In this document: in pieces, positions 1 to 8,839 of the stretch
Position numbering within the stretch: position 1 is the stretch's first letter
Layout of the letters: each line of letters starts with the position of its first letter
From: an uncultured Opitutia bacterium
Lineage (GTDB): Bacteria; Verrucomicrobiota; Verrucomicrobiia; Opitutales; Opitutaceae
Assembly (NCBI GenBank): GCA_903872505.1
Contig: CAIQKV010000017.1
Coordinates: forward strand, 1-47,048
Reading direction: 5' to 3'
Length of the DNA stretch: 47,048 bases
Position numbers and translations under genes: made by a program
Notes under the pieces: model-generated
Databases searched by the model: none
Told to the model about the DNA's origin: nothing
The model's input: the letters and a program-made list of their open reading frames with translations, nothing else

Positions 1-398
1 CCGATCGCAGACTCAATCTGACGAACCTCATCGATCTGGGATTCACATTGCTGATCATCTTCATGATCGCGACGCCGCTGATCCAGCAGGAGCAGACGAT
101 CCCGGTCAACCTGCCCAGCGAATCGAAGAGCCCGCAGCAGAAGCCGGACAAGAACGCCCGGTACGTCGCGATCTCGATCGACGCGCGGGGCAACTACTAC
201 CTCGACAACAGCCCCACGCCCGTGCCGTACACCCAGCTCAAGCTGCGCCTGCGCGGCTTCGCGGCCGAGACCAAGCCGCCGATCATGCGCATCCGCGGCG
301 ACGCCAAGCTGCCGTACGAGAAGGTCATCCAGCTCATGGACGAGCTGAAGAAGAACAACCTGTTGAAGTTCACCTTCGACACCCAGTCGCCGAACTAA
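1..398 (+). CDS. ExbD/TolR family proton-channel subunit, 5' end outside window
   Basis: The reading frame is already open at base 3 and runs to TAA at 396-398, so the true start lies upstream. The first visible residues (NLTNLIDLGFTLLIIFMIAT) are the end of the ExbD/TolR N-terminal segment: a conserved Asp at the head of a single transmembrane helix, followed by a periplasmic domain of about 100 residues. ExbD/TolR works with ExbB/TolQ to turn proton flow into force on TonB or TolA. A TonB/TolA-like gene follows after a 37 bp gap, which supports one energy-transduction operon; exbB/tolQ would be expected just upstream. TolR and ExbD cannot be told apart from this fragment. Confidence 0.85.
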   Translation, partial: DRRLNLTNLIDLGFTLLIIFMIATPLIQQEQTIPVNLPSESKSPQQKPDKNARYVAISIDARGNYYLDNSPTPVPYTQLKLRLRGFAAETKPPIMRIRGDAKLPYEKVIQLMDELKKNNLLKFTFDTQSPN

Positions 399-435
399 GT
401 TTTCGCCCGCCCGCGCGTCTAACTCCTGTGCCGCC

Positions 436-1317
436 GTGACCGCCCGCTCACCCAGCGCCTTCCTGCTTTCGGCCAGCCTGCACGGTCTGGTGGTGGCGGT
501 GCTTTTCCTCTTCACCTACCTGGTGCAGACGTCGGTGAAGGAGGCGCCGAAGGTGTTCGAGCTGGTGGCGGGGGAGGGCGACAACTACGCCGCGACGGAG
601 GCCCCGGCACTGGGCACGCCCGGTGGTATCAAGGTCGCCATCACCGCCCCGCCCACGCCCACGCCCCAGCCGGTGGCACCCACGCCCGCGCCGGCCGAAC
701 CCGTGCCGGCTCCGGTCGCGGCCCCGATGGAGAAAGCGGCGCCGGTCGCGCCACCCAAGGAGACCAAGATTCCCGACCTGGCCAAGAGCGTGAAGCGGAT
801 CGAGGCCAAGCGCCGCGCGAAGCTCGAGGCCAGGGACCGGGCCGAACGCGAGGCCGAGCAAAAGCGGCTGACCAAGGCCGAGTTTGACAAGCAGAACAAG
901 GCGCGGAAAGCCGCCGCCGCGGGGGGCAACCCCAAGGTCGCCCGCATCGACGCCGAGGGCATCGCCGGCGGGGTGGTGGGCGGATCGACTTCGAACAAGA
1001 CCGGCGGCGCCAACGGCAAGGCGCTCACCCGCGAGGAAGGCGACCTGCTCGACGCCTATTTCGCGATCGTCAAGCAGCGGCTGCAGGAAGGGCTCGAGAA
1101 ACCGCCCGGCCTGGGCGATGCGGTGTATGCCGTGGCGGAATTTCGGCTCAACGCCGACGGTTCGATCGTCAACGCGCGGATCACACGGGGCTCCGGCAGC
1201 GATGAATTCGACCGCGCGGTGCTGGAAGACCTTCGCGGCTTCAAGCGGGTGAACCCGCCGGGCACCTGGAAAGGCGACACGCTCAGCCTGACCTTCCGAA
1301 TGAAGGAGGAGGAGTGA
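436..1317 (+). CDS. TonB/TolA-like energy transducer
   Basis: This 293-residue protein starts at GTG 436. It has an N-terminal transmembrane anchor (about residues 9-28), then a Pro/Ala-rich stretch (about 70-105), then a Lys/Arg/Glu-rich, Ala-rich segment (about 115-160) that looks like a TolA helical stalk. A C-terminal TonB/TolA-type domain follows (about 205-290, with VAEFRLNADGSIVNARI near its centre). Such proteins span the periplasm and carry inner-membrane proton-motive force to the outer membrane. The ExbD/TolR gene just upstream and the charged stalk fit a Tol-type role, and a Pal lipoprotein is encoded at 33091-33645. TonB-type import remains possible. Confidence 0.8.
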   Translation: MTARSPSAFLLSASLHGLVVAVLFLFTYLVQTSVKEAPKVFELVAGEGDNYAATEAPALGTPGGIKVAITAPPTPTPQPVAPTPAPAEPVPAPVAAPMEKAAPVAPPKETKIPDLAKSVKRIEAKRRAKLEARDRAEREAEQKRLTKAEFDKQNKARKAAAAGGNPKVARIDAEGIAGGVVGGSTSNKTGGANGKALTREEGDLLDAYFAIVKQRLQEGLEKPPGLGDAVYAVAEFRLNADGSIVNARITRGSGSDEFDRAVLEDLRGFKRVNPPGTWKGDTLSLTFRMKEEE

Positions 1318-1330
1318 GGTCAAAAAGTCC

Positions 1331-1358
1331 TTGCGTTCACGCGGGGAACTTTGATTTT
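1331..1358 (+). promoter_or_regulatory. possible promoter for tRNA-Ala
   Basis: TTGCGT (1331-1336) and GATTTT (1353-1358) are spaced 16 bp apart, about 24 bp before the tRNA. Both boxes match the sigma-70 consensus poorly, so this is a position-based guess. Confidence 0.25.
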
Positions 1359-1381
1359 GCTCACCCCTCTCAGTCGGAGAC

Positions 1382-1457
1382 GGGCCGTTAGCTCAGCTGG
1401 TAGAGCGCCTCAATGGCATTGAGGAGGTCAGCGGTTCGAGCCCGCTACGGTCCACCA
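1382..1457 (+). tRNA. tRNA-Ala (anticodon GGC)
   Basis: The full cloverleaf can be read by eye: acceptor GGGCCGT/ACGGTCC, D arm GCTC...GAGC, anticodon stem CCTCA/TGAGG with loop ATGGCAT (anticodon GGC, reading GCC), T arm AGCGG-TTCGAGC-CCGCT, and an encoded CCA end. The acceptor contains the G3:U70 wobble pair, the classic alanine identity element. Length is 76 nt. Confidence 0.97.
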
Positions 1458-1465
1458 CTTTACAA

Positions 1466-1497
1466 ACGCCACCGACAGCCCTGGTGGCGTTTTTTTT
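1466..1497 (+). terminator. Rho-independent terminator after tRNA-Ala
   Basis: The stem ACGCCACC (1466-1473) pairs with GGTGGCGT (1483-1490) around a 9-nt loop and runs into an uninterrupted T tract (1490-1497). It lies 8 bp after the tRNA CCA and separates it from the convergent cytochrome gene. Confidence 0.92.
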
Positions 1498-1511
1498 GGG
1501 CTCGGCGGGGT

Positions 1512-3797
1512 TCAGGGCCGCTTTGCGCGCAGCAGCTGCTGCAGCATTCCCAGGGCCGGTTGGTAGTACGGATCGATGGCGAGGGCCCGGCGGACGGCAT
1601 TTTCCGCCTCCGTCATCCGGGTATGCCGGGCCAGGATGGTGGCCGCGGCATACGGGATATCCGCATCCGCCGTCGCCACCGCCTCGGCAGTCTCCAGCGC
1701 CTCGAGCGCCTCGTCGTCCCGGTTGGCCTGGCTGAGCAACAGGCCAAGGTTGTACCAGGCCCGCGCCTGGCTGGGATCGCGTTTTACCGACTCCCGGAAC
1801 ATGGCCTCCGCCTTGCGCGGTTCGCCCGCCTCCGCCCAGGCCAGCGCCGCATAGTACGGAAACATGCCGTCGTTACGGGCCAGGCTGGCCGCCAGCTCGA
1901 ACTGCCCCGCGGCCTCGCGCTGCCGGCCCGTCGCGTTCAGCATGAAACCGAGGGCGGCGGGCAGCGGTGCCGACAGCGGATCGCCGATGATCGCCCGTCG
2001 CAGGTCGGCGATGCCTTGCTCGTGCAGGCCCCGGTGGAAGCGGTCCTGGCCGCGGCGCAACAGGGAGATGGGATTCTCGATCATCACGTCCAAGTACTCG
2101 TCCAGCTCCCGGCGCTCGCCGGAGCCGGCCGCGAGTTCCGGCGAAAGCGCCAGGGCCGCGTCGAGCCGCACCAGTCGCACGGAGTCGCGCAAAGCCTCGC
2201 GCAGGAGCGGGCGGGAGGGCGCATGGCCCGCCAAGGCGCGGATCGCCGCGGCGCGGACGAGAGGATCAGGTTCACCCCGCAACTTCAGGGCGGCCGCCAC
2301 GACCCCGTCGCTACCCGGGGCGAGGTGTTCGGCAAGGCCGAGCAGCGAGACGCGCCAGCCCGGCGTCTTTTCCTCGCCGATCAGCCGGAGCAGCTCGGGC
2401 ACGACATTGGCATCGCCGGCATAGGCGCGGGCCACGGCCCGGGTGCGCGCGCGCCGCGGCTCGGCTTTTCCGCTCGCGCCATACCATTTTTCCCAGGCGG
2501 TGACATTCCACGCCACGGGCTTGTCCGCGTGGCAGCGCGAGCAGGCATCGGGGATCCCGAACTGCTGGTTCAGAAGCGGGTCCGGGATGATGAAGCCGTG
2601 GTCCCGCCGCGGGTGCCGCTGCATGTAGGTGGTCTGGGCCATGTGGCAGTCGACGCAGCGTCCGCCCGGGGTTTCGGGCTTATGGAAGCTGTGCGCCCCC
2701 GGGTCGATGACCGGCGCCTTGCGCGTGTTGCCGGCGAGGTGGCACTGCATGCAGAGGCTGTTGTTCTCCAGCGGCAGCTTGATTTTGCCGGTGTGGGCGT
2801 TGTGGCAGTCGAGGCAGGTCACGCCGGCCGCCGCCATCTTGCTGTGCCGGAAGGAACCCCACTCGAAATCCTCGTCGAGGATCTGCCCGTCGGCGCGGTA
2901 GAAACGCGGATCGGTCATCAGTTCGAGCCGGAGGTGGTCCTCGAACACCGCGCCGGGCGGGAACGAGGCGGTGAGGTCCTCGGCGCGGGCGTGGCAGGCG
3001 GCGCAGGTCTGGATCATGCGGGCGGGGTCGCGGGAGAGGTTGGGCACCCCGGCCATCGCCTTGCCGCCCGGCTCGTGCCCGGTCATCGGCCCGTGGCATT
3101 GCACGCACCCGATGCCGTGCTCGACCCAGGTGGAGCGGTAGCGCTGCCGCACTTCGTCGTAGTGCTTACTGTAGGCGGTCACGTGGCAGCGCGCGCACAT
3201 CGAGTTCCAGTTCATCGACTGGCCGGTCCAGTGGCCCCATTCCCCCGGATTGCGCTCCTCGGTGGGTGGAAACGTGTCAAACCAATCCTGCCTGGCGGGA
3301 TCCCACGCGATCTCGGTGACCTGAAAAGTGCCGGGCTTGGTCTCGATCAGGAACTGGCGCAGGGGAGACTGCCCGATGGCCATGGACGGGCGGTGGTCGG
3401 CGATGGTGCCGTCACGGCGCCGCTCCTCGATTTTCGGCTGCGGGCCGGCGTCGAGCGCGAACCGGTAGTCCGAAGCAAACGCTCTCGCCGTCCCCTCGGT
3501 GAAGTCCGCGGCCGGATGCACGCGGTCGATTTTCCGGTTGGCCAGCTGGTGGTGCGATCCGCGCCATTGCCGGCCCGCCTCCTCGTGGCACGAAATGCAA
3601 TACTCCGAGCTCAGCCGGCCCGCGCGGATTCCGGCCGCCCAGGCGGACGCCGCGATCGGGGCGCCATACCGGAGACGCGGACCGAGCACTGTGGCCACTG
3701 CAGCCAGCGCAACGACGATCACCGCCCCGGGCAGCCAGCGCCGCCAGCTGCGGACAGACTTGTCAGGTGCGGAAGTGAGGGTGGGGGAGTTCATCAA
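1512..3797 (-). CDS. membrane-anchored octaheme cytochrome c with C-terminal TPR repeats
   Basis: This 761-residue protein has a twin-Arg/Trp start, one hydrophobic helix (about 22-42) and eight CXXCH heme-binding motifs at residues 67, 201, 231, 265, 328, 349, 381 and 419. Several extra His residues could serve as distal ligands. The C-terminal third is Ala/Leu-rich: a HEAT-like stretch is followed by TPR-like helices (about 600-755). The layout matches cytochrome c554-like multiheme proteins with TPR tails found in environmental Gram-negatives, which transfer electrons in the periplasm, with TPRs as a likely docking surface. The substrate cannot be read from sequence. It is monocistronic and faces away from its neighbours. 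CXXCH count is direct; fold and role are inferred. Confidence 0.88.
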   Translation of the reverse strand: MMNSPTLTSAPDKSVRSWRRWLPGAVIVVALAAVATVLGPRLRYGAPIAASAWAAGIRAGRLSSEYCISCHEEAGRQWRGSHHQLANRKIDRVHPAADFTEGTARAFASDYRFALDAGPQPKIEERRRDGTIADHRPSMAIGQSPLRQFLIETKPGTFQVTEIAWDPARQDWFDTFPPTEERNPGEWGHWTGQSMNWNSMCARCHVTAYSKHYDEVRQRYRSTWVEHGIGCVQCHGPMTGHEPGGKAMAGVPNLSRDPARMIQTCAACHARAEDLTASFPPGAVFEDHLRLELMTDPRFYRADGQILDEDFEWGSFRHSKMAAAGVTCLDCHNAHTGKIKLPLENNSLCMQCHLAGNTRKAPVIDPGAHSFHKPETPGGRCVDCHMAQTTYMQRHPRRDHGFIIPDPLLNQQFGIPDACSRCHADKPVAWNVTAWEKWYGASGKAEPRRARTRAVARAYAGDANVVPELLRLIGEEKTPGWRVSLLGLAEHLAPGSDGVVAAALKLRGEPDPLVRAAAIRALAGHAPSRPLLREALRDSVRLVRLDAALALSPELAAGSGERRELDEYLDVMIENPISLLRRGQDRFHRGLHEQGIADLRRAIIGDPLSAPLPAALGFMLNATGRQREAAGQFELAASLARNDGMFPYYAALAWAEAGEPRKAEAMFRESVKRDPSQARAWYNLGLLLSQANRDDEALEALETAEAVATADADIPYAAATILARHTRMTEAENAVRRALAIDPYYQPALGMLQQLLRAKRP

Positions 3798-4099
3798 CTA
3801 GGCATTGCGGGCGGGCAGGTTGCGGGCGTTCGTCGGAATCCCATCCGATGCCTCGCCACACGCCAGAGTGAAAACTCCGCCCAGCGTCCGGCCCGTGGTC
3901 GGCCCATGAGCCCCGGAGCCTCGTGATGCTGGCATCGCGTTCATGACTCTGGGAGATCTCGACGCGGCGGCGAGTCAGCCGCTAAACGATTGCCATCCGT
4001 CCCCGCGCAACTTCGCTAGCAGGCAAATCCCCTGATCGACTTCCCGGATCGCGGCACCCGCCAAGAAACAAGCCGGCAGCCAATTTTACCCACCATCCC
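3798..4099. other. 302 bp intergenic stretch, no gene seen
   Basis: This lies between the divergent starts of the cytochrome gene and the lipoprotein gene and presumably holds both promoters. I find no convincing -35/-10 pair, operator palindrome or RNA gene. Short open frames here have no start context or recognisable product. Confidence 0.6.
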
Positions 4100-4798
4100 A
4101 TGAAAAACATCCCCGTCCTTCGTCCCGCCACCAGCGCCCTCGCGGTGGTGGCGTTTCTCCTCCTGTCCGCCTGCAGCGGCACCCAGCTGAAGGACAGCTG
4201 GGTCGCGCCTGACGTCACCAAGCTCAGTTTCAAGAGCATCCTGGTGATTGCCGCCACCAGCGACGCCACCACGCGACGGATCTTCGAGGACAATGTGGTG
4301 GCCGCCGCGCCCCAGACCCACGTCGTCTCCAGCTATGCCCTGTTCGGCGACAAGGTCGACATCACGGATGCCGCCAAGGTGACCGCGGCGGTCCGGGCAA
4401 CCAAATTTGACGCGGTGGTGGTCATGCGCCTGGTCTCCGACCGGGCCGAGACAACCGTCAACCAGACGACCTACCCCGTGGGCGGCTACAATTCCATGTA
4501 CCATTATGGCATGGGCTACGGCTACGGTTACGGCCCCGGCTACCGATATGCCCCGGTCGGTTACCGGTCGTTTGGCAGCTATTACGGCGGCTATGCGATG
4601 ACGAGCACGACGGTGACGACCGATCATATCCTGAGTATCGAAACCAGCATTTATGAGCTGCCCGGCGAAAAACTCGTGTGGTCCGGCGTGACCGAGAGCA
4701 AGTCTCCTGGCAGTGCCAAGCAATTGGCCAAGGAAGTGGTCACCGCGCTCCGCCAGGAAATGCTTAAGCAGCATCTCATCGGGCCATCCGCCAAGTAG
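4100..4798 (+). CDS. lipoprotein with Gly/Tyr-rich segment, unknown function
   Basis: This 232-residue protein has a type II signal peptide ending in the lipobox LSAC (Cys25), so it is expected to be a periplasmic lipoprotein. The N-terminal half (about 30-125) alternates strands and helices, resembling small Rossmann-like lipoproteins such as DUF4136-type proteins, though I cannot assign a family. Residues about 132-172 are extremely rich in Gly and Tyr (YGMGYGYGYGPGYRY). The C-terminal part resumes an ordered pattern with a final amphipathic helix. It stands alone, followed by its own terminator. The lipobox is clear; the function is not known. Confidence 0.8.
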   Translation: MKNIPVLRPATSALAVVAFLLLSACSGTQLKDSWVAPDVTKLSFKSILVIAATSDATTRRIFEDNVVAAAPQTHVVSSYALFGDKVDITDAAKVTAAVRATKFDAVVVMRLVSDRAETTVNQTTYPVGGYNSMYHYGMGYGYGYGPGYRYAPVGYRSFGSYYGGYAMTSTTVTTDHILSIETSIYELPGEKLVWSGVTESKSPGSAKQLAKEVVTALRQEMLKQHLIGPSAK

Positions 4799-4814
4799 GC
4801 CTCGCGCGCTGGCC

Positions 4815-4838
4815 GCCCCGGTTGACGCCGGGGCTTTA
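4815..4838 (+). terminator. Rho-independent terminator
   Basis: The stem GCCCCGG (4815-4821) pairs with CCGGGGC (4828-4834) around a TTGACG loop and is followed by TTTAT. It lies 16 bp after the lipoprotein stop, at a convergent junction. Confidence 0.75.
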
Positions 4839-4934
4839 TAGCTCGCGCCGCCGGTCCGTCGCCGCCGGCTTCGCATCCTTATCTACCGCCCGGGAAGCGC
4901 TTGCGGGCGCGTGGGGAGACGGGACGCGGCATGG

Positions 4935-6404
4935 TCACGATTGCTCAGGGCGCGGACGACGGGGGGAGATTCGGGCCGAAAGGAATCGGTAGCCCAGGGC
5001 GGCAAGCAGCACGATGGCCAGAAACAAAATCCCCTTCCAGAAGGCATAGTCCACGACGGCCTGCCCGCTGGTTTGCGCCTGTTGCACCACCGGCGCGACT
5101 TGCGCCGACAGCCGGGAGAGGTTCGGCGAGCTGAGCGTCTGGTCGAGCGAGTGGATCATCTCGGTCAGCTGCCGGGACGTCGCTTCCAACTGGGCCGCCG
5201 TCTTGGCGTAATCGAGGATCCGGAACGGCTCACCGGGCGGTGCCGGTGACCCTGGTGGAGGCGGTTCGCCGACGCCGAACCGCTTCATCAGGGCGTCAAA
5301 GGAAACCAAGGTCGCGTTCAGCGACGTGGACATCTGCGACCCCGCGGCAAGTGTCTGGCGCAATTCAGCGAAAAGCGGCGTGAGTTCCTTCTCCTGCGCC
5401 GAGAAGGCCTTCATGACTTCCTCGCGCTCCGTGCGAAGCTGGCCGGGCAGCTGCTCGGCGACCTTGGAAAACCGATCTACCGACTCAGAAATCTTGGTCG
5501 AGTTGGCCACGACTTGCTGCACGGCCGGCAGTTCCGTGGTGTTGATGCTCAGAAGTTCCATCTGCCAGCGCAGCAGCTGCGGCATCTTTTGCATCACGAA
5601 GAGGGCGCGCTCGGCGAGCAGCCGGCTCTGCGCGATCTCGCGGGTCGCGGGATCCAAGCTGGAAAGCGGATCGATCCCGAGCAGGCTAAAAACGCTGCCA
5701 GACCGGGGGGTATCGGTTTCACTCTTCGGCGTGATCTCGGCGGCGAACCCCGCGGCACGCGCGCCGACCACGGCGGCCGGCCGGGGATTCTGCCGGTGCC
5801 ACTCCTCAATTCCCCGGCGCAGCTCAGCCTGCTGCTCGGGTGTCAGCACGGTGCCCGCCTGCCGCCAAATCTCAGTCTCGGCGTTCCGCACGCTGCGGAG
5901 CAGCGGCTGGGCGGATTCACCGAAGACATTCGGCACCCAGTACGCCTCCAGATCCGTCCGCATCAGCGTGACCAGCGCGGTCATGTCGAGCAGGTTGGCG
6001 ACCGCGTTGGAGCCGGAGGCGATGGAACAGGTGGAGGCGCCGAGCGCGATCTTCAGGCGCAGTAGCTCGGCCGGTTCGAGCGGACTCGGGCCGCGCCGGA
6101 GTTCACCCAGGCCGCTATTGATCCGATTGGTGAATTCGTCGGCAAACCGCAGCAGGTTCTGCTGGACCAGCACGGGATCCGCCGCGGGGGCCTTGCCACT
6201 CCGGCCCGGGGTGACGGCTCGGACGGCGGTGCCCGGAACGTCCGCCACGGACTGCACGGCTCTGCAGCCGGCGCCCGGGGCCAGGAGCACCAGGGCAGCC
6301 GCCAAAACCAACCCGCAGAGGCTGGGCCGGGTCCAGGGCCCAAACGACGGTTGCCGGTGCGGCGCCTCGCCATCACGGGAGCCAGGCAAGATCAGTGGAT
6401 TCAT
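4935..6404 (-). CDS. membrane-anchored protein with coiled-coil-like middle, unknown function
   Basis: This 489-residue protein starts at ATG 6404; the open frame continues upstream through the next gene, but that extension is a shadow. An N-terminal hydrophobic segment (about 29-46) ends in GAGC (Cys47), a weak lipobox that could equally be a membrane anchor. The middle (about 290-440) is helical with long charged and Ser/Thr-rich heptad-like stretches, resembling signalling or chemotaxis stalks without a methyl-accepting signature. A Pro-rich linker (GEPPPPGSPAPPGEP) precedes a last helical region, and a C-terminal transmembrane helix (about 457-475) is followed by a basic tail. The transglutaminase gene lies 125 bp upstream on the same strand. 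I do not recognise the family. Confidence 0.75.
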   Translation of the reverse strand: MNPLILPGSRDGEAPHRQPSFGPWTRPSLCGLVLAAALVLLAPGAGCRAVQSVADVPGTAVRAVTPGRSGKAPAADPVLVQQNLLRFADEFTNRINSGLGELRRGPSPLEPAELLRLKIALGASTCSIASGSNAVANLLDMTALVTLMRTDLEAYWVPNVFGESAQPLLRSVRNAETEIWRQAGTVLTPEQQAELRRGIEEWHRQNPRPAAVVGARAAGFAAEITPKSETDTPRSGSVFSLLGIDPLSSLDPATREIAQSRLLAERALFVMQKMPQLLRWQMELLSINTTELPAVQQVVANSTKISESVDRFSKVAEQLPGQLRTEREEVMKAFSAQEKELTPLFAELRQTLAAGSQMSTSLNATLVSFDALMKRFGVGEPPPPGSPAPPGEPFRILDYAKTAAQLEATSRQLTEMIHSLDQTLSSPNLSRLSAQVAPVVQQAQTSGQAVVDYAFWKGILFLAIVLLAALGYRFLSARISPRRPRPEQS

Positions 6405-6411
6405 GCGGGGT

Positions 6412-6441
6412 GTATAAAAAAACGCTCGGGACGAAAGACAA
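6412..6441 (-). promoter_or_regulatory. possible promoter of the 489-residue membrane protein
   Basis: On the minus strand, TTGTCT (6441-6436) and TTATAC (6417-6412) are 18 bp apart and near consensus. The -10 box is only 7 bp from the ATG at 6404, so a transcript would be almost leaderless. If the promoter is wrong, the gene is probably co-transcribed with the transglutaminase gene. Confidence 0.35.
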
Positions 6442-6529
6442 TGTCGGACTGCCGCCGACCGACACATCCGGCACTGGCAGTATCGCCCTGCGCAGCAGCG
6501 GGCCTGCGCCCTGCCGTGCCGACCGGCGG

Positions 6530-7909
6530 CTAGCGCGGCCGCCGGACGAGGGCGATGACCAGGAGCAGCAGGCCCGCCAGCAGGCCCGCGAAGAGCGACT
6601 GCCGGAGGCAATAGGTGCGCGGCCCGTCGGTGGGCAGGAGCGAATAGGCGGCCGGCGGGTCCCAGAGATAGCGCCGGAAGTTGGTCCAGGCAAACGTCCG
6701 GTCCTGCAGCAGCATCGCGTAGTCGCCGCGGATGTCCTCCACGTTGGGTGGGTGCCGGAACTTCAGGATGGCCTGGTGGGTGTACTCCTGCCGCGCGAGC
6801 CGGTTCACCGCGGAGAACGGCACGATCACCGGGGTGAGCGGCTGGGCTGCGACCGGCAGGTCCTTCCAGTGCCAGTCCTTGAAGATGCGCGCGGTGAAGC
6901 CGTCGAAGGCGTCGTGCTCGCAGAGGTGCAGGATGTCCGCGGTGTTGAGCAGCGCGCCGGTCCGGTCCTGGACGGACAGGATGGACTGCGTGACGTCCAC
7001 GTAGGTCCAGCGGTTCTGCTCCCGGACCCACGACTCTGCCCAGGAGTGGCCGTTGTAGATGATGGTGTCGTGCTCGGTGTTGGCGCCGAAGACGAAGCGG
7101 GTGGGGACGCCGGCGCGGTTGGCAAAAAAGGTGTAGATCAGGGCGTTCTGGGTGCACCAGCCCTTGCCCGTGCCGTTGATCATCTGCTGGCACATGTGCC
7201 ACGGGTCCATCCAGCGGAAATCGTCCTTCGGCACGCCGCCGGAATTGGCCAGTTTGAGGCGAAGGTAGCGCACCACCTTCTCGATCCGGGTCGGCGTGTC
7301 ATCGGTGTCCCGGACGCCCATCTCCTCGCGGACCACGCGGTCGGCGGCGGCAAGGCTGGCCGCGCCGACGTAGCCGTAATCATCCACCCAGTAACTGACG
7401 GGATGGCGCGTAAACTTGCCGACCGGGACGCTGGGTTGCACGAGGTAGATGTCGTGTGACATCTGCATGCCGTTCTTCCGGTAGAACTCGCCGGCGATGG
7501 CGTTGATCGTGAAGTCGAGGTCGGGACCGATCCCGGCGGGCAGCGGCCGCAGCGTATAGCGGTGCTTGAAATCGTCGAGCGGGGTGCTGGTCGTGCCGTC
7601 GAAAATCGGCCCGGCTACGGCGATGCGCGGCGCATCGCCGGGCATGGTCTGGACGGGTTTGCCATCCACGAGGAGCTGCCATTGCGCCGGGGTGCGGTTC
7701 CACGCGAGATCGAGGCGGAGGGTGTGATCCTTTTCCACGACCCACTCCCGCAGGCTCGGAGCGTCGAGCGGGTAGTAGAGCGTGGCGTAGCTGGCGGGCA
7801 GGAAGGACGCCTCCCAGTCGCGGGCGAAGAAAACGTAGAGGTTGGCGCCGAGCAGCAGCAGGCAGAGCAGGCTCAGGCCGCGGAGGTTTGTCCGGGTGGG
7901 GAGTTTCAT
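6530..7909 (-). CDS. membrane-anchored transglutaminase-like cysteine protein
   Basis: This 459-residue protein is taken from ATG 7909, because the longer frame from 8029 would overlap the M50 gene and adds Arg-rich, shadow-like sequence. It has a transmembrane helix at about 9-28 and another near the C-terminus (about 432-452), with a long extracytoplasmic domain between. The transglutaminase-like core is clear: Cys252 in GKGWCTQNA, His288 in NGHSWAESW and Asp305 in WTYVDVTQ form the Cys-His-Asp triad. Bacterial members are usually peptidases or amide-modifying enzymes rather than cross-linkers. The M50 protease gene upstream and the 489-residue membrane protein gene downstream are on the same strand, which suggests an envelope-related module. 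The substrate is unknown. Confidence 0.85.
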   Translation of the reverse strand: MKLPTRTNLRGLSLLCLLLLGANLYVFFARDWEASFLPASYATLYYPLDAPSLREWVVEKDHTLRLDLAWNRTPAQWQLLVDGKPVQTMPGDAPRIAVAGPIFDGTTSTPLDDFKHRYTLRPLPAGIGPDLDFTINAIAGEFYRKNGMQMSHDIYLVQPSVPVGKFTRHPVSYWVDDYGYVGAASLAAADRVVREEMGVRDTDDTPTRIEKVVRYLRLKLANSGGVPKDDFRWMDPWHMCQQMINGTGKGWCTQNALIYTFFANRAGVPTRFVFGANTEHDTIIYNGHSWAESWVREQNRWTYVDVTQSILSVQDRTGALLNTADILHLCEHDAFDGFTARIFKDWHWKDLPVAAQPLTPVIVPFSAVNRLARQEYTHQAILKFRHPPNVEDIRGDYAMLLQDRTFAWTNFRRYLWDPPAAYSLLPTDGPRTYCLRQSLFAGLLAGLLLLVIALVRRPR

Positions 7910-7982
7910 CGGGCGGGCGGAATCGCGTTCACCCAACAGGGTTTTTCCCCGGGCCGCCAGCCGCAAGCATCCGGGGTGGGCG

Positions 7983-8765
7983 TCACGGCCCGAGCAGCGG
8001 CGGTTCCTCGGGCACGGCCGGGGTCGCAAAACCCTGCGCCGCCAGCGCGCGCCAGTGGGCGTCCTCGAGGTCGCGGCGCAGGACGGCGCGGTACTCGGCG
8101 TCGCCGGCCAAGTAGATGAACGCGAAGAGAAACGCGGTGAGATAATGGTGGAACACGAAGGCGGCGATCAGGCCGGCGATAAGCGCGAGCACCTTGCCAA
8201 GGCTGGCCGCCCAGAACGTGGCGCGCAGGTAGGGCAGGCGGGTGGCGAGCAGGGCGCGGAGGATGCGGCCGCCGTCCATCGGGAAGACGGGCAACAGATT
8301 GAACAGGCCCATGACCAGGTTCCAATGGAGCAGGAGCTGAAAGAGCCCGACCGCAGTGTCCGGGTAATCGCTGAAGCCAAACAACCGCCAGTCCGCCGGG
8401 AGCCCGACGAGCACCCAGAGTACCGCCGCGATCGCGAAATTCACCGCCGGGCCGGCTAGCGTGATCAGCAGCTCGCGCGAGGGCTGTCGCGGAATCGCGT
8501 CAAACTCCGCCATGCCGCCGATAGGCATCAGCAGGATCCGCCGCACGCCGACACCGAAGTGCATCGCGGTGAACGAGTGGCCGAGCTCGTGCAGCACGAC
8601 GCAGGCGAAAAAGGCCAGCACCATCGCCACGTTGAGCACCAGCCCGATCCCGCCGCCCTCCAGCCAGGCGTTGAACCCCACGTAGGCCAGCAGGAGAAAG
8701 AAGCTCGCGTGCACCGCGAGCTGGATGCCGCGGATGCGGAACAAGTTGATTGACCAGCCAAACAT
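7983..8765 (-). CDS. M50 (site-2 protease type) intramembrane zinc metalloprotease
   Basis: This 260-residue polytopic membrane protein carries the zinc site HELGH (His59, Glu60, His63) in a transmembrane helix and the third-ligand motif FPMDGGR (Asp164) in a later one. That is the arrangement of the S2P/SpoIVFB/RseP superfamily. There is no PDZ domain, and the length fits the compact SpoIVFB-like or 'site-2 protease family' group. These enzymes cut membrane-embedded regulators to release signals. It starts at ATG 8765, back to back with the NtrC-type regulator gene (start 8840), so the two share a 74 bp promoter region. Confidence 0.9.
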   Translation of the reverse strand: MFGWSINLFRIRGIQLAVHASFFLLLAYVGFNAWLEGGGIGLVLNVAMVLAFFACVVLHELGHSFTAMHFGVGVRRILLMPIGGMAEFDAIPRQPSRELLITLAGPAVNFAIAAVLWVLVGLPADWRLFGFSDYPDTAVGLFQLLLHWNLVMGLFNLLPVFPMDGGRILRALLATRLPYLRATFWAASLGKVLALIAGLIAAFVFHHYLTAFLFAFIYLAGDAEYRAVLRRDLEDAHWRALAAQGFATPAVPEEPPLLGP

Positions 8766-8839
8766 GTGAAGTAATCAAAACGCGCCCGGCGAAAGTGCCA
8801 GCGTTCATTTCCCGACTCGCCGCCCGCGCCCCTTGTTCC

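Noticed and set aside
1413..3926. long 837-residue open frame on the + strand over the cytochrome gene
   Set aside because: It is Arg/Gly-rich with no domain signal and lies opposite a gene with eight perfect heme motifs. GC-rich DNA commonly gives such antisense shadows.
6405..7202. N-terminal extension joining the 489-residue membrane protein to a frame through the transglutaminase gene
   Set aside because: The extra 266 residues are Arg/Pro/Ala-rich shadow sequence of the real transglutaminase gene; ATG 6404 gives a normal membrane-protein N-terminus.
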